25,158 nt of DNA from a virus. The stretch is from the IMG/VR virus record IMGVR_UViG_3300020410_000056, positions 1 to 25,158 of that record. One strand, given 5' to 3'. A program made the position numbers and the translations under genes. Positions 8,385 through 15,096 of this stretch are shown here, piece after piece (position 1 is the stretch's first letter; every line of letters begins with the position of its first letter). The notes under the pieces were generated by a model that was not told the origin of the DNA, ran no database searches, and saw only the letters and a program-made list of their open reading frames with translations.

Positions 8385-10202
8385 TTAGTTTATTTGCATT
8401 GGCACTCCGTTGTACCCCATTCTATAATATTTAAATCCTATATCTTTTGCTTCCGCCTCCCTTTCGCTTGCTTGCATTCTATAATTATCTATATTATGAA
8501 TTAAGCAAAGACCAAAGGCTATAGCTCGGTCAGTATTTTGCAATCCATAATTAGCAAGCTCATCTATTAAATCTATGAACCATATATCTTCAACACTTTC
8601 TCTTAGGTAATCATCTATTAAATCTTCCATTAGAGCTTTTACCTGTTTATTCATATGCACACCATATCTATTCCTAGTTTTTGTGCCAGGATTGTGCGCA
8701 GATTCTGGTTTTTCTTTTAAATACTTTAAGGCATTCATACGTTTAAAGTAATCTAAAATACCAATCTTGGTATATTCCACTAACATTCTAGCATTATAAT
8801 ATACAGCTAATTTTAAACAACCATCCCAAAAATCCTCTTTCTTTTTTGGCCTATCTGTGTATTCAGCAACTACGTAATCGCTTGACATATTAGTATTTGC
8901 AAATCTACGATAAATTATTGCACTACCCAAAGAATCTGATGCTCCAGCTTGATCTTGGTCATAAGAATCAATCCCTCCTATATCTAAATTCTTGTATTCT
9001 GGCTCTGGATGTTTAAGTATTTTATATGGTCCATTAGGATGAGGTCTCCACTTCACTGTTGGATCAGCCTCTCCTAGTTCCCAATCTAAATAACCTCTTT
9101 GTATTTGACTCCTATGGTCCTTACTAGACAATATTCTTGATCTTTGTGCGTTTAATAAAGATATGTCAAATCTTGCTGAATGCGTATTTAAAAACGCCTC
9201 TTCTATTGTAAGCGGGTAGTTTTGTATATGTAAATTATACGCTTCATTATCTCCAGACCTTTGAATGTCATCTCTATCCGCTATTAATTTTTTCCTTGCA
9301 CCCTCCTCGTCTTCTTTACCAGTTTGTATATCAAAAAATCCATAATACGCTTTAGATGCTGGTATAAAGACAGGAATTAAATTATAAGCGTCATAGCTGT
9401 AATACATATCCATAAAGTCTTTAGAAGCTTTAGATATATCTCCCCCTGTTCCCCCAACGATAGGTATACCAAACTGAATATCTCCATCCATAAAGCACGC
9501 CTTAGATGACATATAGGCATTTTTAAGTTTTTTAAATTCACCCGCCTCTTCAAATACCATTAAAGACACACGCTCACCTTTAAACACCTCTGGATTGTCC
9601 ATTGTTCTACAAATAATAGTAGACTGATAACCTCCTGTTTCCCATTTGCCATCTTTATTCTTTTGCTTGTATCCAGATCTCATTATACCATCAGTGTCTT
9701 TAAGTACAGAGTGTTTAAAGTTAGGGTGTATACCATTAAGGCCTTTTCTGGTTTTGTCAAAAAATGCATCGGCTGTAGCTTGTAACCCTGCCGCTACGCC
9801 TACATCATTAAAGGGGTAAAATGTATATTCATGGGCAACAGCTCCAGAGTTCATATAAGAAAAGCCTTTATCTCTGGCTTTAATAACAATCATACCCTTG
9901 CCCTCTTCTTTGCACAACTCTATTGTGTCAAAATACTCATGGTCCATTGTTCTGTACCAAGGATGTATTAAAGTTTTACGATTACCTGATGTGCCATCAT
10001 TACCAAGTATCATATAATAGTTAAGATAAAAATAATACTTACCAGATATTTTTTTCATGCCTTTTGGCTTGTAGCCATTCATACAACGATCAGTTTCTTT
10101 TGCCCAGTACTCTTGATAAGCAACAGAATCAGGATTTAAGTCTGGATGCCCATTATTTGGAATAGGCCTATATTTTTGTGGGTTAAATTTAATCTTACCC
10201 AT
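8385..10202 (-). CDS. terL: Terminase large subunit (ATPase-nuclease)
   Basis: This 605-residue DNA-packaging motor protein binds the portal, hydrolyses ATP and cuts concatemers. The N-terminal ATPase shows a deviant Walker A, KARDKGFS at 108-115, with the lysine at the front and GFS at the end as in lambda gpA. Walker B is LMVFEE at 214-219, and a coupling motif GGTGG lies at 250-254. The C-terminal RNase H-like nuclease has candidate acidic residues D412 (GGIDSYDQD), E476 (MLVEYTK) and D558 (QNTDRAIAF). Length is normal for the family. The gene overlaps the preceding 72-residue gene by eight bases. No separate small terminase subunit is recognised; one of the upstream small basic proteins could serve. 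Confidence 0.93.
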   Translation of the reverse strand: MGKIKFNPQKYRPIPNNGHPDLNPDSVAYQEYWAKETDRCMNGYKPKGMKKISGKYYFYLNYYMILGNDGTSGNRKTLIHPWYRTMDHEYFDTIELCKEEGKGMIVIKARDKGFSYMNSGAVAHEYTFYPFNDVGVAAGLQATADAFFDKTRKGLNGIHPNFKHSVLKDTDGIMRSGYKQKNKDGKWETGGYQSTIICRTMDNPEVFKGERVSLMVFEEAGEFKKLKNAYMSSKACFMDGDIQFGIPIVGGTGGDISKASKDFMDMYYSYDAYNLIPVFIPASKAYYGFFDIQTGKEDEEGARKKLIADRDDIQRSGDNEAYNLHIQNYPLTIEEAFLNTHSARFDISLLNAQRSRILSSKDHRSQIQRGYLDWELGEADPTVKWRPHPNGPYKILKHPEPEYKNLDIGGIDSYDQDQAGASDSLGSAIIYRRFANTNMSSDYVVAEYTDRPKKKEDFWDGCLKLAVYYNARMLVEYTKIGILDYFKRMNALKYLKEKPESAHNPGTKTRNRYGVHMNKQVKALMEDLIDDYLRESVEDIWFIDLIDELANYGLQNTDRAIAFGLCLIHNIDNYRMQASEREAEAKDIGFKYYRMGYNGVPMQIN

Positions 10203-10413
10203 ACTTTAATTTTTTTGTTTTTCCTATACCAAACATACCAGCATTTTCTTCTTTTTTTGCTAACTTTGTATGATACCTATCTCTCAAATCTACGCCATGT
10301 AGTTTTTGAGCTAAATCATTATATTCGTTAGCCTTATTCATATCAGCCTTCTTATAATGTTTTTTATAAGAGTTGTACAAATATTGTAAATCGTATTTAT
10401 TTTTTTTAGCCAT
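10195..10413 (-). CDS. Small basic helical protein upstream of terminase
   Basis: This 72-residue protein is very rich in Lys, Tyr and Asn, with helical stretches (YDLQYLYNSYKKHYKKADM and NKANEYNDLAQKLHG) and a basic tail (GKTKKLKYG). It overlaps terL by eight bases and the preceding gene by a start/stop overlap, indicating translational coupling. The charge suggests nucleic-acid binding, and a packaging role (for example small terminase-like) is conceivable from position. No family is recognised. Confidence 0.65.
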   Translation of the reverse strand: MAKKNKYDLQYLYNSYKKHYKKADMNKANEYNDLAQKLHGVDLRDRYHTKLAKKEENAGMFGIGKTKKLKYG

Positions 10414-10715
10414 TAGCTATGCTGCACTCTAAAGCCGCCTGTTGATGTTGGCATTTTACAGCCATCATTACAGTTCCATTTACGTAAAGATTTATTAATT
10501 CTAGAGTTAGGATCATTTCTTTTTTTAGATCCTGTTAGTTTCTTTTTCATACCGCTCATTCTTGCACAAAAAGAAGCCTTTCTAGATTTTCTTTTACCTT
10601 TTGGATTTTTTTCCGTAACAGGAGCTTTAACGCCAGCACTCTTACGGCCTTTAGCATTTAAACCGCCAGAAGGACTTTTACCTTCTTTTCTCTGCCAAAC
10701 TGGAGTACTAGCCAT
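10413..10715 (-). CDS. Small very basic phage protein, DUF6321-like
   Basis: This 100-residue protein is strongly positively charged. The N-terminus, with WQRKEGKSPSGGLNAKGR at about 7-24, and the middle KSRKASFCARMSGM at about 43-56 match, from memory, a short conserved phage family (DUF6321-like) usually found near terminase genes. A Cys pair sits near the end (WNCNDGCK). It probably binds DNA or RNA or is packaged in the virion, but the function is not known. The family call is from recall and unverified. Confidence 0.65.
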   Translation of the reverse strand: MASTPVWQRKEGKSPSGGLNAKGRKSAGVKAPVTEKNPKGKRKSRKASFCARMSGMKKKLTGSKKRNDPNSRINKSLRKWNCNDGCKMPTSTGGFRVQHS

Positions 10716-10717
10716 GA

Positions 10718-11089
10718 CTAATCGTGTTGCATTCTACCGCCATGACCGTATTTCATTTTCATACCATGCATAGCTTTATTTTTCATTTTCATGCCATACT
10801 TAGCCTTATTCTTTTTAGCACCGATTATTCTATCAGCAGCAGTTGCTTTTGGATTGTTGTCATATCCAGCTTTTACACTTAACATGCCAAACTCACCTCC
10901 CTTACTATACTTAAGCATCTTGCCACCACCTGCATAGTTTTTCATTTTCATACCTCCGTATGCTTTTGCTGTTTTAGCAGCATCTTTAAAATCTTGTGCG
11001 CTTGGAGCTCCAGGGTCTCCCGCTTTTCTCATTTTTTCACCACGCTTTCTTTTTGCGTGAATGTTTGCATATAAACCTTTTTTTGCCAT
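10718..11089 (-). CDS. Small basic protein with YANIHAKRKR motif and GMKMK repeats
   Basis: This 123-residue protein opens with a motif common in many phages, LYANIHAKRKRGEKMRKAG (residues 6-24), followed by a short helix (SAQDFKDAAKTAKAYGG). The rest is low complexity, Gly/Lys/Met/Tyr-rich, with GMKMK at 46-50, 99-103 and 109-113 and GGK/HGG turns. The same GMKM...HGG motif recurs in the 459-residue protein of this operon (12563-13942). Net charge is strongly positive. It may be a packaged nucleic-acid-binding or virion-assembly protein; function unknown. Confidence 0.65.
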   Translation of the reverse strand: MAKKGLYANIHAKRKRGEKMRKAGDPGAPSAQDFKDAAKTAKAYGGMKMKNYAGGGKMLKYSKGGEFGMLSVKAGYDNNPKATAADRIIGAKKNKAKYGMKMKNKAMHGMKMKYGHGGRMQHD

Positions 11090-11110
11090 TTTTTTATTAT
11101 TTATTAGTTA

Positions 11111-11641
11111 TTACATTTCTTTAATTTCCTTTCTTCTTTCCAAGAAAGATAATCCTTTATCCCCAGCTATCTTTTGTCTTTCTCCTCTCCTGTCTATTGC
11201 ATCTAAAAGAGCTTGTCTTGTTTTAAGTATCTTTTCCACCCCAATCATTAGCTTTTGTAACAGCTCAGCATTCTCTTCATCAAGATGCATACTGTCAATA
11301 AGAGAGGTAAATTGATTAATCTTTTTATTAAAAGCTATCAACTGCTCGTCTAATGGATCAAATTGTAGTTCAGTATATTTAGAGCAAGCAGCTTTTAGCG
11401 TTGCATCTTTTACACCACTCCAATTATACGTGTCATATAAATCCTTAGAGACAGCCTTAACTCTCTCACTTTCACTATAATGCCTATATGGGCTTTCATA
11501 GTCGTAGACTAGGGCAACCCATTTGAGGGCCGTAGGCCCGAATTTTTCTTTCTTAATGAGTGTAAGAAATTCAGGAACTCCAGTTACACCATCATCGTCT
11601 TTAAATATGTCTCCCTTTCTGTTGAGATTTAACAAATACAT
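11111..11641 (-). CDS. Helical structural-region protein, unknown function
   Basis: This 176-residue protein has a mixed N-terminal half (MYLLNLNRKGDIFKDDDGVTG...FGPTALKWVALVYDYESPYRH), then long amphipathic helices from about 100 to 176 (DEQLIAFNKKINQFTSLI, ENAELLQKLMIGVEKIL) typical of a coiled coil. Its start overlaps the stop of the gene upstream at 11641. It belongs to the packaging half of the late operon. No motif points to an activity. Confidence 0.65.
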   Translation of the reverse strand: MYLLNLNRKGDIFKDDDGVTGVPEFLTLIKKEKFGPTALKWVALVYDYESPYRHYSESERVKAVSKDLYDTYNWSGVKDATLKAACSKYTELQFDPLDEQLIAFNKKINQFTSLIDSMHLDEENAELLQKLMIGVEKILKTRQALLDAIDRRGERQKIAGDKGLSFLERRKEIKEM

Positions 11642-11913
11642 TATTTCATATATTTAAGCTTCATCTTAAACACGTATCTTAAAAAATCTACACCCTCTGT
11701 ACTATTATCATTTATTATTGTTTGTATATGATAATAAGGATTTTTTTCCATCATCCAATTGCTTTTTACAATTCTAAATCCGTGTCTTTTTGCTCTGCGT
11801 TTTATTTCCTCCTGTTCTTGCATCAGTTCTCCTAACCCGTCAAATATTTTTTCAAGATAATAAAATCCGTTTTTATTATATATTTTTCCTAAATCTTTAT
11901 CTAATTTTTTCAT
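11641..11913 (-). CDS. Small helical protein, unknown function
   Basis: This 90-residue protein is rich in Lys, Tyr and Glu, with a central helix (LGELMQEQEEIKRRAKRHG, about 27-45) and a basic hydrophobic end (FLRYVFKMKLKYMK). It overlaps both neighbours by a few bases (start against the stop of the putative hydrolase gene), so translation is probably coupled. No family is recognised. Confidence 0.6.
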   Translation of the reverse strand: MKKLDKDLGKIYNKNGFYYLEKIFDGLGELMQEQEEIKRRAKRHGFRIVKSNWMMEKNPYYHIQTIINDNSTEGVDFLRYVFKMKLKYMK

Positions 11914-12563
11914 TTTATTAATGACGATTGTTTAGTTCCAAATATACTATTTATTACGTTATTAACGTTAGGAATTTTATTAATATTATTTGTATCGGCT
12001 AAGTAAGGAGCCATATTCTGCTTATACATTAACTCTTCTTTTTTTGCTTTAATAGCGTCAGTAGAATCTTTAGCTAACATGCTTTTGTTAAAAAGATTAA
12101 GTTTTTCTTGTGGATTATCAGTTCCTGCCCAATGATTCTTTAGCCAAAAGTCTGCGGTAGACTGTTGTCCAGACCAGAGTTTACTAAAGTCAGATGTTGG
12201 GTGTTCTCTATGGTAGCCTAAAAATAACATTTTTTGTTGATCAGCATTTAAACTACTTACATCAACACTTTTTTTACCCTCCCATAGCTCTCTAAGCCAT
12301 TGAGGAACAAATTGATTATTTCTTTCTAGATAATTTACTGTTCTATTTACAGCAAGGTTGCCGCCTTTATTTTCTCCAACCTCAAATTGAAAAAGACCTC
12401 TGCCTGGTCCTCCTCCTTTTTGTTGAGCGGAAGCACTCATTCTTTGGGCTGGCCCAGTTTCGTGAAAGGCAATATAATCCATAAGTTGATTATACTGGTC
12501 GGCAGTACCACCCTTATCTCTTATAATGAGCTGTAGTAATTCGCTGAGTCCTATTTCGTTCAT
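11910..12563 (-). CDS. Putative virion peptidoglycan hydrolase (lysozyme/transglycosylase-like)
   Basis: This is a 217-residue protein. Residues 28-61 show MDYIAFHETGP followed by GGPGRGLFQFE at 51-61, a layout like the lysozyme superfamily: a catalytic Glu (candidate E35) soon after a helix, then a Gly-rich GRGLFQ segment forming the active-site strand. An AVNRTVNYL helix follows at 71-79. The rest is helical and Asn/Lys-rich. In the same operon as a virion-like protein and packaging genes, it could open the cell wall during entry or act as endolysin. No signal peptide or holin lies next to it. A non-enzymatic virion protein cannot be excluded. Confidence 0.45.
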   Translation of the reverse strand: MNEIGLSELLQLIIRDKGGTADQYNQLMDYIAFHETGPAQRMSASAQQKGGGPGRGLFQFEVGENKGGNLAVNRTVNYLERNNQFVPQWLRELWEGKKSVDVSSLNADQQKMLFLGYHREHPTSDFSKLWSGQQSTADFWLKNHWAGTDNPQEKLNLFNKSMLAKDSTDAIKAKKEELMYKQNMAPYLADTNNINKIPNVNNVINSIFGTKQSSLIK

Positions 12564-13942
12564 TAGAACCTGCCGCCATTAAGATAGTTTTTTGGGTTAC
12601 GCTTTCTATGATCGTATCCTTTTTCTTTCATATCAAGATGGTCTTGTAATTTGTTAGCCTTATATGCTTTTCCTGTTTTTGGGTCATACATCATATGTGG
12701 TTTAAACGCACCCCCTTTTGCCATTGACATTGCTCCTTTATTCATTGCGTTAGAAACTAAGCCGCTTAACTGGTTCATTGCTATAGCTTGGTTTGCTTGT
12801 TGAGTGTAATAACCACCATGATTATAATCTGGCATTTTCATTCCGTGTTTAGCATAATCTAATTCCTCCTCTACATTAGGAGTTACAAATGGATTTTCTT
12901 TTTCCCCCACCCAGTCTCCTTCTAGCAATCCTGCTGGATCTGAAGATTTTTTAATATTAGAAAGTACATCCGCTTTCCTTACATTTAATCCAGACATTAC
13001 AGGTTCAGCTGCTTTCTGTATAGGATCTCTTTTTACTGTCTGCAAATTATCTTGTGGCATATTGAAATTGTAAGAATCTCTAGAAGGGAATAATACAGGT
13101 CTAACATACTCATTTAACAAATCTATTGCTCCAAACCCTAAAGATTTAGTTGCGTCTAACGCTCCCTCTATAAGTCCTCCAGCTAAATTTAAACCTGCAC
13201 CCATAATAGGCTCAGTTACATTTCTAACCCCTCTTAAAATAGGTGTTGCTACATCCATTGCTAAATCCATTCCAGGCTCTAATACAGGTTTTATAACTTT
13301 ATTTGCCTCTTTCATTGCAGTAGTTGCCACCTTTCCAGTGCCCTCAACTAAACCTCTTGAGCCGCTAGCTATTGTTTTTACCGCTGGAGTGAGAGCTTTG
13401 TCGCCAACAGTTCTAACAACATTTGTACTTGCCTGAGCTAATGGGTCAACCACATTACCAGCTACATCAAACACTGGATTTAATACAGTATTAAGGGGTT
13501 GTGTAACAGCTTTAACGGCACTAGTAACAGGTTTAAAAACGGATCTAAGAAATCCACCAAGTCCATATTCAGGAACATCATACATACCTCCCTTATTAAA
13601 ACTAGTAACATTTTCTCCCATATACGGATTTAGTGCAATAAGCGGATTTGCATCCATATTACCTTCCACTTGTGCAGATCCACCACCTCCACCTGGGCCT
13701 TTCATACCTCTCGCTTGCTCAATAGAGGTTGCTGATATTCTATTTAAATTGCCAAACAAAGAAGCTAAGTTGCCCTGTCTAGACATTCCTCTTAAATTAG
13801 GCGCATCATCTACTGGTATATCACGATTAACTCGGTTTGCAATATTAAAAGATCTATCTATTGCTGCCAAACCTAAAGGTGCATTTGACATAGGAGCTTC
13901 TGCTGGAGGTAAATCTGTTGTAAAGTTCGGGAAGAATGCCAT
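12563..13942 (-). CDS. Putative internal or ejected virion protein with Val/Pro-rich repeats
   Basis: This 459-residue protein is the first gene of the leftward operon. Residues 133-282 hold imperfect repeats of about 20-30 residues with Pro-Val/Ile and small hydrophobics (LNPVFDVAGNVVDPL at 154-168, IKPVLEPGMDLAMDVATPIL at 217-236), amphipathic or membrane-active in look. A Gly-rich linker (KGPGGGGGSA, 81-90) precedes it. The C-terminal 100 residues carry the HGMKMPDYNHGG motif (366-377) also seen in the 123-residue protein, plus AKGGAF and a final NGGRF. This suggests an ejected or internal virion protein, but the evidence is composition and position only. Confidence 0.5.
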   Translation of the reverse strand: MAFFPNFTTDLPPAEAPMSNAPLGLAAIDRSFNIANRVNRDIPVDDAPNLRGMSRQGNLASLFGNLNRISATSIEQARGMKGPGGGGGSAQVEGNMDANPLIALNPYMGENVTSFNKGGMYDVPEYGLGGFLRSVFKPVTSAVKAVTQPLNTVLNPVFDVAGNVVDPLAQASTNVVRTVGDKALTPAVKTIASGSRGLVEGTGKVATTAMKEANKVIKPVLEPGMDLAMDVATPILRGVRNVTEPIMGAGLNLAGGLIEGALDATKSLGFGAIDLLNEYVRPVLFPSRDSYNFNMPQDNLQTVKRDPIQKAAEPVMSGLNVRKADVLSNIKKSSDPAGLLEGDWVGEKENPFVTPNVEEELDYAKHGMKMPDYNHGGYYTQQANQAIAMNQLSGLVSNAMNKGAMSMAKGGAFKPHMMYDPKTGKAYKANKLQDHLDMKEKGYDHRKRNPKNYLNGGRF

Positions 13943-14122
13943 AGTATATTATTTTTTACAAAGATATAAAAAAAATTTTTTATTTTTCTGAGGGAGGGAT
14001 ACTATATGCTTAAACCCCCCGTTGCATTTCAAAACTTTGGATACCCTACCCTATTTTTTAGATTCTCAATTCTTTTACAACTTAATTATAGACAATATAA
14101 TTATTAATTTAAATTACTTATT
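13943..14122. other. Divergent intergenic region between virion and early arms
   Basis: These 180 bases separate the leftward and rightward gene arms. Besides the leftward -7 box, they hold a G-rich/C-rich pair (GGGAGGG near 13992, CCCCCC near 14018), a GGATAC direct repeat near 13998 and 14038, and one copy of the AACTTA element at 14079-14092. No open reading frame of note is present. A rightward promoter is expected here, but I cannot point to a good TAnnTTTG match. Confidence 0.5.
13959..13966 (-). promoter_or_regulatory. Bacteroidota-type -7 box (TATCTTTG), main leftward promoter candidate
   Basis: On the minus strand this reads TATCTTTG, a match to TAnnTTTG, 16 bases upstream of the ATG at 13942 that opens the 14-kb structural operon. 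The same octamer occurs on the plus strand at 14990 and 23092. I see no strong TTG -33 element at the expected spacing, so activation by a phage or host factor is possible. Confidence 0.55.
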
Positions 14123-14278
14123 ATGGACTATATACTATGGTTATTCTTACTATTCATTGGAATGTTTGCTAAATGCTTGGGTGCTTTGTTAGCATTTGGT
14201 GTAGCTTATTACATTTACAAAACCTATGCAGATAAACTAATTGATAAGGCAGATAAAATAATAAAGGGAGACAAATAG
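14123..14278 (+). CDS. Small single-span membrane protein (51 aa)
   Basis: ATG at 14123 and TAG at 14276 give MDYILWLFLLFIGMFAKCLG..., with one long hydrophobic helix (residues about 4-31) followed by a charged Lys/Asp tail (DKLIDKADKIIKGDK). It is the first gene of the rightward arm. The stop codon overlaps the stem-loop of a terminator (14266-14291), so the gene forms its own short transcription unit. A role at the host membrane (for example superinfection exclusion or lysis timing) is possible but only guessed. Confidence 0.6.
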   Translation: MDYILWLFLLFIGMFAKCLGALLAFGVAYYIYKTYADKLIDKADKIIKGDK

Positions 14279-14291
14279 TCTCTCTTTTTTT
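14266..14291 (+). terminator. Intrinsic terminator overlapping a stop codon
   Basis: GGGAGAC (14266-14272), loop AAATA, then GTCTCTC (14278-14284) form seven pairs with one G-U, followed by seven T. The TAG stop of the small membrane protein lies in the loop and first stem base. Confidence 0.8.
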
Positions 14292-14397
14292 CAATTTAGT
14301 ATAAAATATGCGTATTGAAGTGTCAGTGTGATATAATCTATAACCCTTAATAATCACCCTTATAATAGCTATAATAACAGTATAATTACTCTAAGTT

Positions 14398-14410
14398 ATT
14401 GATAATCAAT
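14398..14410. repeat. Perfect palindrome flanked by direct repeats
   Basis: ATTGAT-A-ATCAAT is a perfect inverted repeat. AGTTATTG occurs at 14394-14401 and again at 14412-14419, 18 bases apart, overlapping and flanking the palindrome. This is the layout of a dimer-binding operator or initiator-binding iteron pair. Confidence 0.4.
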
Positions 14411-14520
14411 CAGTTATTGTTTATTTATCATTTATTACTAATGTATAATATATGTTCTAATATATTTAGATGATTAATAATAATAACTAACTAATGAGTT
14501 GGCGAAGTTATACATTTTAT

Positions 14521-14533
14521 TTGACATTGTCAA
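14521..14533. repeat. 13-nt palindrome TTGACATTGTCAA
   Basis: TTGACA-T-TGTCAA is an inverted repeat in non-coding DNA upstream of the first structured RNA candidate. It may be an operator half-site pair. It also contains a TTGACA hexamer, but no suitably spaced TATAAT follows. Confidence 0.35.
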
Positions 14534-14611
14534 GCGTTTAGCAGTTTTTTTATTCAACTATAATTGCTTATAATATTTAGCTGACTAATTTTTTCAACTT
14601 AATAATAGATA

Positions 14612-14693
14612 ACAAGAATAGAGTACAAGAGTGTGCGCGCTCTCCTCGTGGAAAGGTATATACATCATAGGTTTACCCTCTGTTCTTTTTTTT
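14612..14693 (+). ncRNA. Structured RNA candidate A (three-way junction plus U-tract)
   Basis: AGAATAGAG (14615-14623) pairs with CTCTGTTCT (14678-14686, one U-G pair) and is followed by eight U. Inside are a good hairpin AGAGTG-TGCG-CGCTCT (14628-14643) and a weaker GGTA/TACC stem (14655-14658 with 14674-14677). The 5' flank carries the same AACTTAATAATAGA element as candidate C, and the 3' flank has TTAACTTAA. It lies 23 bases before the metal-site gene at 14716. It may be a leader with conditional termination or a stand-alone small RNA; no known family is recognised. Confidence 0.5.
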
Positions 14694-14715
14694 ATTAACT
14701 TAAATCAAAACTATT

Positions 14716-14976
14716 ATGAAAACTATAGGAATCAATTGCTCTTGTGGCAATACAGAAGGCTTTCAGCTTTCAAGTACAGCAGCTGAATGCACAAGCTGTA
14801 CAACATTACATACAATTACAGATGAGCCTGTGTTCATCACTCGTAACATTACACCTTTACACGTAATAGAACAACGTGCTAAAGAGCAAGCAGTAATAGA
14901 TATGTGGCTAGATGATCAGCCATTTATTGACTGGTCTACTTGCTTTGATATAAATAACATAAGAGTGGCAGTTTAG
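14716..14976 (+). CDS. Small putative zinc-binding protein
   Basis: This 86-residue protein carries CSCG at 8-11 and CTSC at 25-28, a CxC...CxxC zinc-ribbon-like half-site set (C8, C10, C25, C28). The C-terminal half is mixed and acidic (MWLDDQPFIDWSTCFD) without further metal motifs. It is preceded by an A-rich leader after the U-tract of RNA candidate A. Such small zinc-ribbon proteins are common in phage early regions and may touch nucleic acids or host enzymes; the function here is unknown. Confidence 0.65.
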   Translation: MKTIGINCSCGNTEGFQLSSTAAECTSCTTLHTITDEPVFITRNITPLHVIEQRAKEQAVIDMWLDDQPFIDWSTCFDINNIRVAV

Positions 14977-14989
14977 TCACTCTTTTTAT

Positions 14990-14997
14990 TATCTTTG
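14990..14997 (+). promoter_or_regulatory. Bacteroidota-type -7 box (TATCTTTG) for small RNA B
   Basis: TATCTTTG matches TAnnTTTG. Expected transcription start is about six bases downstream, exactly where the first stem of RNA candidate B begins (15006). The -33 region has no clear TTG. Confidence 0.55.
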
Positions 14998-15002
14998 CAA
15001 AC

Positions 15003-15095
15003 TTTTATAGAATGTTCCTCAGTGCTAATCTATATTGTCGTTAATTCTCTATTTAGCATTCTATACATAACGGGGCTTAGCACAGCCCCTTTTTT
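15003..15095 (+). ncRNA. Small RNA candidate B (own promoter, long stem, terminator)
   Basis: A transcript of about 92 nt is predicted from the box at 14990 to the U-tract at 15095. TATAGAATG (15006-15014) pairs perfectly with CATTCTATA (15057-15065). A second hairpin, GGGGCT-TAGCAC-AGCCCC (15072-15089) plus six U, is a strong intrinsic terminator. All six terminator loop bases, TAGCAC (15078-15083), are complementary to GTGCTA at 15022-15027 inside the first stem-loop, so a loop-loop contact is possible. The same upstream bases can alternatively pair with local TTAG (15053-15056). No coding frame is apparent. Unknown family. Confidence 0.6.
15072..15095 (+). terminator. Intrinsic terminator of small RNA B
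   Basis: GGGGCT (15072-15077), loop TAGCAC, AGCCCC (15084-15089), then six T. It is a perfect six-pair, GC-rich stem. Confidence 0.85.
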
Positions 15096-15096
15096 C

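Larger units (their letters stand above)
14292..14594. other. AT-rich non-coding region with palindromes (candidate origin or operators)
   Basis: About 300 bases without a credible gene. They contain a perfect 13-nt inverted repeat ATTGATAATCAAT (14398-14410) flanked by a direct repeat AGTTATTG (14394 and 14412), a tandem pair around ACCCTTA near 14343-14370, long A/T runs, a second inverted repeat TTGACATTGTCAA (14521-14533), and a weak hairpin TTAG-CTGA-CTAA with six T (14577-14594). Location between divergent arms and AT-richness fit an origin or a control region. No perfect DnaA box is visible. Confidence 0.4.

Noticed and set aside
10146-11315. Plus-strand open frames within the terminase and small basic genes
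   Set aside because: Phe/Leu/Ser-rich shadows of the minus-strand genes, which have family motifs and tight operon spacing.
14521-14564. Sigma70-type promoter TTGACA ... TATAAT
   Set aside because: The spacing is 32 bases instead of about 17, and the other promoters in the window are of the Bacteroidota TAnnTTTG type.
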